Source of the DNA: Burkholderia anthina
Lineage (GTDB): Bacteria > Pseudomonadota > Gammaproteobacteria > Burkholderiales > Burkholderiaceae
Length of the DNA: 64,000 nucleotides
Direction: 5' to 3'
Assembly (NCBI RefSeq): GCF_902498995.1
Contig: NZ_CABVLY010000008.1
Location: 124,001 to 188,000, forward strand
Positions within the stretch are counted from its first letter, which is position 1; each line of letters starts with the position of its first letter. Shown piece after piece: positions 58,819-64,000 of this stretch. The notes below the pieces were generated by a model, which made no database searches, had not been told where the DNA came from, and was given only the letters and a program-made list of their open reading frames with translations. Both the position numbers and the translations under genes were made by a program.

Positions 58819-61404
58819 ATGAAACTCATCGTCATCGGCCACGGGATGGTCGGCCACAAGCTCCTCGAATGCATCGCGGCACAAGCCGGCACGGCGCACG
58901 CGCTGCAGGTCACGGTGCTCGGCGAGGAACCGCGCCCGGCATACGACCGCGTGCACCTGTCGGAATTCTTCGCGGGCAAGTCGGCGGACGACCTGTCGCT
59001 CGTCGAGCCGGGCTTCTTCGCGCGTCATCCGCAGTTCGATCTGCGCCTGAACGCGTGCGTCGCGTCGATCGATCGCGATGCGCACACGGTCACGCTCGCG
59101 TCGGGCGAAACGCTCGCGTACGACAAGCTGGTGCTCGCGACGGGCTCGCGCCCGTTCGTGCCGCCGATGCCCGGCCACGATCGCTCGGGCTGCTTCGTGT
59201 ACCGCACGATCGAGGATCTCGAAGCGATGCAGGCGTGCGGCACGCACGCGAAGCGCGGCGTGGTGGTCGGCGGCGGGCTGCTCGGCCTCGAATGCGCGAA
59301 GGCGCTGCGCGACATGGGGCTCGATACGCACGTCGTCGAATTCGCGCCGCGGCTGATGGCCGTGCAGGTCGACGACGGCGGCGGCCGGATGCTGCGCGCG
59401 AAGATCGAGGCGCTCGGCGTGACCGTGCATACGGGCAAGAACACGCGGGAAATCGTCGACGGCGAGGCAGGCGTGCACCGGATGGCGTTCGCCGATGGCT
59501 CGCACCTCGACGCCGACATGATCGTGTTCTCGGCCGGCATCCGCGCCCGCGACGAACTGGCGCGCGCCTGCGGGCTGGACATCGGCCCGCGCGGCGGCGT
59601 CGCGATCGACGACGCGTGCCGCACGAGCGACGCCGACATCTACGCGATCGGCGAATGCGCGGCCTGGAACGGGATGGTGTACGGCCTGGTCGCGCCGGGT
59701 TACGACATGGCGCGCGTGGTCGCGAAGCAGCTCGGCGGCGACGTCGACGAAGCGGCCGAAGCCGCGTTCGCCGGCGCCGACATGAGCACCAAGCTGAAGC
59801 TGATGGGCGTCGACGTCGCGAGCATCGGCGACGCGCACGGCGCCACCGCCGGCAGCCGCACCTACCAGTACGCGGACGAGCGCCGCCAGGTCTACAAGAA
59901 GCTGGTGGTGTCGGACTGCGGCAAGTTCCTGCACGGCGCGGTGATGGTCGGCGACGCGGCCGAATACGGCACGCTGCTGCAGATGATGCTGAACCGCATC
60001 GAGCTGCCCGAGTCGCCGGAATTCCTGATCCTGCCGTCGTCGGACGGCGCGGCGAAGCCCGCGATCGGCGTCGACGCATTGCCGGAAGGCGCGCAGATCT
60101 GTTCGTGCAACAACGTGTCGAAGTCGCAGATCTGCACGGCGGTGGCCGGCGGCGCGACCAGCCTCGGCGCGCTGAAGTCGTGCACGGGCGCCGGCACGTC
60201 GTGCGGCGGCTGCGTGCCGCTCGTCACGCAGATCATGAAGGCCGAGATGAAGAAGCAGGGCCTCGCGGTCAACAACCATCTGTGCGAGCACTTCCCGCAT
60301 TCGCGCCAGGAGCTGTTCCACCTGATCCGCGTGGAGCGCATCACGACGTTCGACGAACTGCTGGCAAAGCACGGCCACGGCCTCGGCTGCGACGTGTGCA
60401 AGCCGGCCGTCGCGGGCATCCTCGCGTCGTGCTTCAACGAGTTCGTGCTGAAGAAGGAGCACGCGGGGCTGCAGGACTCGAACGACTACTACCTCGCGAA
60501 CATCCAGCGCGACGGCACGTATTCGGTCGTGCCGCGCATGCCGGGCGGCGAGGTGACGCCGGAAGGGCTGATCGCGGTCGGCCAGGTCGCGCGCAAGTAC
60601 GGCCTCTACACGAAGATCACCGGCGGCCAGCGCGTCGACCTGTTCGGCGCGCGCGTCGAGCAATTGCCGTCGATCTGGGAAGAGCTGATCGCGGCCGGCT
60701 TCGAATCGGGGCATGCGTACGGCAAGTCGGTGCGCACCGTGAAGTCGTGCGTCGGCTCGACGTGGTGCCGCTACGGCGTCGACGATTCGGTCGGCCTCGC
60801 GATCGACATCGAGAATCGCTACAAGGGCTTGCGCGCGCCGCACAAGATCAAGTTCGGCGTGTCGGGCTGCACGCGCGAGTGCGCGGAAGCGCAGGGCAAG
60901 GACATCGGGATCATCGCGACCGAGAAGGGCTGGAACCTGTACGTGTGCGGCAACGGCGGGATGAAGCCGCGCCACGCCGAACTGCTCGCGTCCGACCTCG
61001 ACCGCGCGACGCTGATCCGCTACATCGACCGCTTCCTGATGTTCTACGTGCGCACGGCCGACCGGCTGCAGCGCACCAGCGTGTGGCGCGACAACCTCGA
61101 AGGCGGGCTCGACTACCTGACCGACGTCGTCGTGCACGACAAGCTCGGGATCGCGGCCGAGCTCGAGGCCGACATGCAGCACGTGGTCGACACGTACGAA
61201 TGCGAATGGAAGAAGGCCGTCACCGATCCGGACACGCGCAAGCGCTTCCGCCATTTCGTGAACAGCGACGCGCCGGACACCACCATCGCATTCGTCGAGA
61301 CGCGCGGCCAGATCCGTCCCGCGACGCCCGACGAGCGCGTGGGCGGCAAGCCCGTGTCGATTCCCGTCGTCGCCGAATCCGCGATCGAATCCGCAACCGT
61401 CTGA
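58819..61404 (+). CDS. nirB: assimilatory nitrite reductase large subunit NirB
   Basis: An 861-residue NAD(P)H-dependent siroheme enzyme that reduces nitrite to ammonium. FAD motif GHGMVG (residues 7-12), NAD(P)H motif GGGLLG (151-156), BFD-type [2Fe-2S] region (Cys428 and Cys430, then SCTGAGTSCGGC) and the siroheme/[4Fe-4S] ligands Cys644, Cys650 (CVGSTWC), Cys684 and Cys688 (CTREC) are all present. ATG 58819 follows GAAGGAAACGTC. Length is normal for NirB. It depends on the siroheme that begins with the adjacent cobA reaction. Confidence 0.95.
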   Translation: MKLIVIGHGMVGHKLLECIAAQAGTAHALQVTVLGEEPRPAYDRVHLSEFFAGKSADDLSLVEPGFFARHPQFDLRLNACVASIDRDAHTVTLASGETLAYDKLVLATGSRPFVPPMPGHDRSGCFVYRTIEDLEAMQACGTHAKRGVVVGGGLLGLECAKALRDMGLDTHVVEFAPRLMAVQVDDGGGRMLRAKIEALGVTVHTGKNTREIVDGEAGVHRMAFADGSHLDADMIVFSAGIRARDELARACGLDIGPRGGVAIDDACRTSDADIYAIGECAAWNGMVYGLVAPGYDMARVVAKQLGGDVDEAAEAAFAGADMSTKLKLMGVDVASIGDAHGATAGSRTYQYADERRQVYKKLVVSDCGKFLHGAVMVGDAAEYGTLLQMMLNRIELPESPEFLILPSSDGAAKPAIGVDALPEGAQICSCNNVSKSQICTAVAGGATSLGALKSCTGAGTSCGGCVPLVTQIMKAEMKKQGLAVNNHLCEHFPHSRQELFHLIRVERITTFDELLAKHGHGLGCDVCKPAVAGILASCFNEFVLKKEHAGLQDSNDYYLANIQRDGTYSVVPRMPGGEVTPEGLIAVGQVARKYGLYTKITGGQRVDLFGARVEQLPSIWEELIAAGFESGHAYGKSVRTVKSCVGSTWCRYGVDDSVGLAIDIENRYKGLRAPHKIKFGVSGCTRECAEAQGKDIGIIATEKGWNLYVCGNGGMKPRHAELLASDLDRATLIRYIDRFLMFYVRTADRLQRTSVWRDNLEGGLDYLTDVVVHDKLGIAAELEADMQHVVDTYECEWKKAVTDPDTRKRFRHFVNSDAPDTTIAFVETRGQIRPATPDERVGGKPVSIPVVAESAIESATV

Positions 61405-61442
61405 CCCTGACCGACACCAGCGTCTTTTCCAAGGAGCCCATC

Positions 61443-61787
61443 ATGAACGATCGTCTTCCCCTGTCCTGGACCCGCGTGTGCCCGCTCGACGACATCGTGC
61501 CGAACACCGGCGTATGCGCGCTCGTCAACGGCGAGCAGGTCGCGGTGTTTCATGTCGCGCATGCCGAAGGCGGTGTGTTCGCGATCGACAACGTCGACCC
61601 GGTGTCGCACGCGGCCGTGATGTCGCGCGGGCTGATCGGCAGCCTCGGCGAGCGCGTCGTGGTTGCCTCGCCGCTGTACAAGCAGCATTTCGACCTGCGC
61701 ACCGGCGAATGCCTGGAAGCGCCCGAGCAATCGGTGAGCGCGTATCCGTCGCGGGTCGAGGACGGTTTCGTGTGGATCGCCGCCTGA
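61443..61787 (+). CDS. nirD: nitrite reductase small subunit NirD
   Basis: A 114-residue Rieske-fold subunit of the NirBD nitrite reductase. WTRVCPLDDIVPNTGVCALVNGEQVAVFHV and FAIDNVDPVSHAAVMSRG, YKQHFDLRTGECLE match NirD. As usual in NirD, the Cys/His pairs that hold the Rieske cluster are replaced (VDPVSHAAV and SPLYKQHFDL), so it is probably structural. ATG 61443 follows AAGGAGCCCATC. Located 38 bp after nirB and 16 bp before nasA. Confidence 0.94.
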   Translation: MNDRLPLSWTRVCPLDDIVPNTGVCALVNGEQVAVFHVAHAEGGVFAIDNVDPVSHAAVMSRGLIGSLGERVVVASPLYKQHFDLRTGECLEAPEQSVSAYPSRVEDGFVWIAA

Positions 61788-61803
61788 GCATCCCGGAGCA
61801 CGC

Positions 61804-64000
61804 ATGAGCGCCACCCCCGTCAAGAGCGTGTGCCCGTACTGCGGCGTCGGCTGCGGGATGGTGCTGCACGTCGAGGATGGCGAAGTCGTCAAGGTGTCCG
61901 GCGACTCCGACCATCCGACCAACTTCGGGCGGCTGTGCACGAAGGGCTCGTCCGCGCACGTCGCGCTGCGCCGCTCGGGGCGGCTCGATCGCGCGTTCGT
62001 GCGCCGCGCTCGCGAGGACGACCTCGTGCCGCTGCCGGCGCGCGACGCGATCGCCGAGACCGCGCGGCGGCTGCGCGCGGTGCTCGACACGCACGGGCCC
62101 GATGCGCTGTCGTTCTACGTGTCGGGGCAGATGTCGGTCGAGGCGCAATACCTCGTGAACAAGCTCGCGAAGGGCTTCGTCGGCACCAACAACATCGAGT
62201 CGAATTCGCGGCTGTGCATGGCGAGCGCGAGCACCGGCTACAAGCAGTCGCTCGGCGCGGACGGCCCGCCCGGGTCGTACCAGGACTTCGATCGCGCGAA
62301 CCTGTTCTTCGTGATCGGCGCGAACATGGCCGACTGTCACCCGATCCTGTTCCTGCGGATGATGGATCGCGTGAAGGCCGGCGCGAAGCTGATCGTCGTC
62401 GATCCGCGCCGCACCGGCACCGCCGACAAGGCCGACCTGTTCCTGCAGATCCGGCCGGGCACGGATCTCGCGCTGACCAACGGGCTGCTGCACCTGCTGC
62501 ACGCGAACGGGCGCACCGACGCCGCGTTCATCGACGCATACACCGAAGGCTGGGACGCGATGCCCGCGTTCCTCGCCGACTACACGCCCGAACGCGTCGC
62601 TGAAATCACGGGGCTCGCGGAAGCCGACCTCCGCACGGCCGCGCAATGGATCGGCGACGCGCAGGACTGGATGAGCTGCTGGACGATGGGGCTCAACCAG
62701 AGCACGCACGGCGTGTGGAACACCAACGCGATCTGCAACCTGCATCTCGCGACGGGCACGATCTGCCGCACCGGGAGCGGGCCGTTCTCGCTGACCGGCC
62801 AGCCGAACGCGATGGGCGGGCGCGAGATGGGCTACATGGGCCCGGGGCTGCCGGGCCAGCGCTCGGTGCTGTCCGACGACGACCGGCGCTTCGTCGAGCA
62901 CCTGTGGCGCGTGCCGGCCGGCACGCTGCGCAAGGACGCCGGCAAGGGCACCGTCGACCTGTTCGAGCGGATGGCGGCCGGCGACATCAAGGCGTGCTGG
63001 ATCGTCTGCACGAATCCGGTCGCGACCGTGCCGAACCGGCAGAACGTGATCGCGGGGCTGCAGGCCGCCGAGCTCGTGATCGCGCAGGACGCGTTCCTCG
63101 ACACCGAGACCAACCGCTACGCGGACATCCTGCTGCCGGGCGCGCTGTGGGCCGAGGGCGACGGCGTGATGATCAACTCCGAGCGCAACATGACGTTGAT
63201 GCGCGCCGCGATCGCGCCGCCCGGCGACGCGCTGCCGGACTGGCGCATCGTCGCGGAAGTCGCGCGCGCGATGGGCTTCGGCGATGCGTTCGACTATGCG
63301 TCGGCGGCCGACGTGTTCGACGAGATCGTGCGCTTCTCGAATCCGGCGACGGGCTACGACCTGCGCGGCGCGAGCCATGCGGCGCTGCGCGACGGCCCGG
63401 TGCAATGGCCGGTCGCGCCGGGCACCGCGCGCGAGCGGCACCCGGTCCGCTACCTGAACGACGGCGTGAGCCAGACGCTGCGCGCCGCCGCCGACGGGCA
63501 CGAGGCGCCGCGCCTCGCGTTCCCGACACCGTCCGGCAAGGCGCGCTTCTTCGCGCGGCCGCACGTCGCGCCGGCCGAGCTGCCCGACGACACGTTCCCG
63601 ATCGTGCTGAACACCGGCCGGCTGCAGCACCAATGGCACACGATGACGAAGACGGGCAAGGTCGCGATGCTCAACAAGCTGAACCCGCGCCCGTTCGTCG
63701 AACTGCATCCGGACGACGCGCGCGCGCTCGGCATCGCCGCGAAGGACAGCGTCGAGATCCGCTCGGCGCGCGGCCGCGCGGTGCTGCCGGCCGTCGTGAC
63801 CGAGCGCGTGCGGCGCGGCAACTGCTTCGCGCCGATGCACTGGAACGACGTGTACGGCGACGATCTGTGCATCAATGCGGTGACGAACGACGCGATCGAT
63901 CCGGAATCGCAGCAACCCGAACTGAAATATTGCGCGGTCGCGCTGACGCGCGTCGACACCGACGCGTTCGCGTCGGCCGACGACGACACGGCGCGCAACG
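61804..64000 (+). CDS. nasA: assimilatory nitrate reductase, catalytic subunit (C-terminus outside window)
   Basis: The first ~732 residues of a molybdopterin (bis-MGD) nitrate reductase that makes nitrite for NirBD. The [4Fe-4S] ligands are Cys10, Cys13, Cys17 and Cys45 (CPYCGVGC ... LCTKG); the molybdenum ligand is Cys138 in NSRLCMASA. MGLNQSTHGVWNTNAICNLHLATG and MGGREMGYMGPGLPGQR are typical NasA/NarB segments. There is no signal peptide, so it is cytoplasmic and assimilatory. ATG 61804 follows CGGAGCACGC. Whether a C-terminal BFD/[2Fe-2S] or flavoprotein part follows cannot be seen. Confidence 0.93.
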   Translation, partial: MSATPVKSVCPYCGVGCGMVLHVEDGEVVKVSGDSDHPTNFGRLCTKGSSAHVALRRSGRLDRAFVRRAREDDLVPLPARDAIAETARRLRAVLDTHGPDALSFYVSGQMSVEAQYLVNKLAKGFVGTNNIESNSRLCMASASTGYKQSLGADGPPGSYQDFDRANLFFVIGANMADCHPILFLRMMDRVKAGAKLIVVDPRRTGTADKADLFLQIRPGTDLALTNGLLHLLHANGRTDAAFIDAYTEGWDAMPAFLADYTPERVAEITGLAEADLRTAAQWIGDAQDWMSCWTMGLNQSTHGVWNTNAICNLHLATGTICRTGSGPFSLTGQPNAMGGREMGYMGPGLPGQRSVLSDDDRRFVEHLWRVPAGTLRKDAGKGTVDLFERMAAGDIKACWIVCTNPVATVPNRQNVIAGLQAAELVIAQDAFLDTETNRYADILLPGALWAEGDGVMINSERNMTLMRAAIAPPGDALPDWRIVAEVARAMGFGDAFDYASAADVFDEIVRFSNPATGYDLRGASHAALRDGPVQWPVAPGTARERHPVRYLNDGVSQTLRAAADGHEAPRLAFPTPSGKARFFARPHVAPAELPDDTFPIVLNTGRLQHQWHTMTKTGKVAMLNKLNPRPFVELHPDDARALGIAAKDSVEIRSARGRAVLPAVVTERVRRGNCFAPMHWNDVYGDDLCINAVTNDAIDPESQQPELKYCAVALTRVDTDAFASADDDTARN

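Noticed and set aside
57391-61254. 1287-residue minus-strand frame and a 1414-residue plus-strand frame over narK-nirBD
   Set aside because: Both overlap well-identified narK, nirB and nirD in other frames and consist of Arg-rich low-complexity sequence without motifs. The plus-strand frame becomes real only at its end, where it is nirD.

Overview
The window is high-GC, gene-dense DNA from a Burkholderia, most likely the Burkholderia cepacia complex. The strongest evidence is the gamma-alpha-beta FAD-glucose dehydrogenase operon at 4838-8243. Its three proteins have 168, 539 and 425 residues, and the alpha subunit has Cys212/213/218/222 and His476, as in the characterised B. cepacia enzyme. 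The paaH-paaK-hydratase cluster, the DUF3331 protein and the many LysR/MFS pairs fit a secondary chromosome, but that placement is inference. I found no rRNA, tRNA, CRISPR array, insertion sequence or phage gene. Both ends cut genes: an alpha-2-macroglobulin-like protein on the left and the assimilatory nitrate reductase on the right.

Left part (1-24.3 kb): the alpha-2-macroglobulin family protein diverges from the glucose dehydrogenase operon, which is followed by DoxX and porin genes. Next come an isochorismatase-type hydrolase, an MFS transporter plus M20 peptidase pair divergent from a LysR gene, ppnP and a small secreted protein. A stress/ion block follows (ClC channel with CBS domains, MarR regulator, HPP-CBS membrane protein); two similar palindromes suggest that the MarR protein controls it. 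Then come a LysR gene, an ACS-type MFS transporter, a 2-hydroxyacid dehydrogenase and another LysR gene.

Middle (24.5-45.8 kb): a compact five-gene operon encodes a TRAP transporter (DctP plus a fused DctQ-DctM), a LacI regulator, a second 2-hydroxyacid dehydrogenase and a TIM-barrel hydrolase, probably for a sugar acid or lactone. A large inverted repeat separates it from a ChaA-like antiporter. The phenylacetate genes paaH and paaK and an enoyl-CoA hydratase follow a perfect palindrome that overlaps the promoter. Then come MarC, an SDR, an aldo/keto reductase, a CPBP protease, a membrane protein, a zinc alcohol dehydrogenase with a probable sigma-54 promoter, a DUF3331 gene with a MerR-type promoter, a double-GNAT protein and a MocR regulator.

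Right part (45.8-64 kb): an MFS/LysR pair, a secreted HtrA-like protease with two PDZ domains, a Bcr/CflA-type MFS preceded by a strong terminator, a FAH-family hydrolase, an AraC regulator, a uracil-DNA-glycosylase-like protein, then the nitrate assimilation locus. This has nasT-nasS and a siroheme methyltransferase (cobA) on the minus strand and narK-nirB-nirD-nasA on the plus strand.

The most interesting region is the 663-bp cobA/narK intergenic interval. It has two divergent sigma-54 promoters, two GCAC-N7-GTGC (NtrC-type) sites 21 bp apart, and at each predicted transcription start a hairpin with the same AACGGC hexaloop (A at 1, G at 4, the ANTAR signature). On the narK side a second AACGGC hairpin overlaps the left arm of an intrinsic terminator just before narK. 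This predicts nitrogen-limitation control by NtrC and nitrate/nitrite control by NasS/NasT antitermination on both divergent transcripts.
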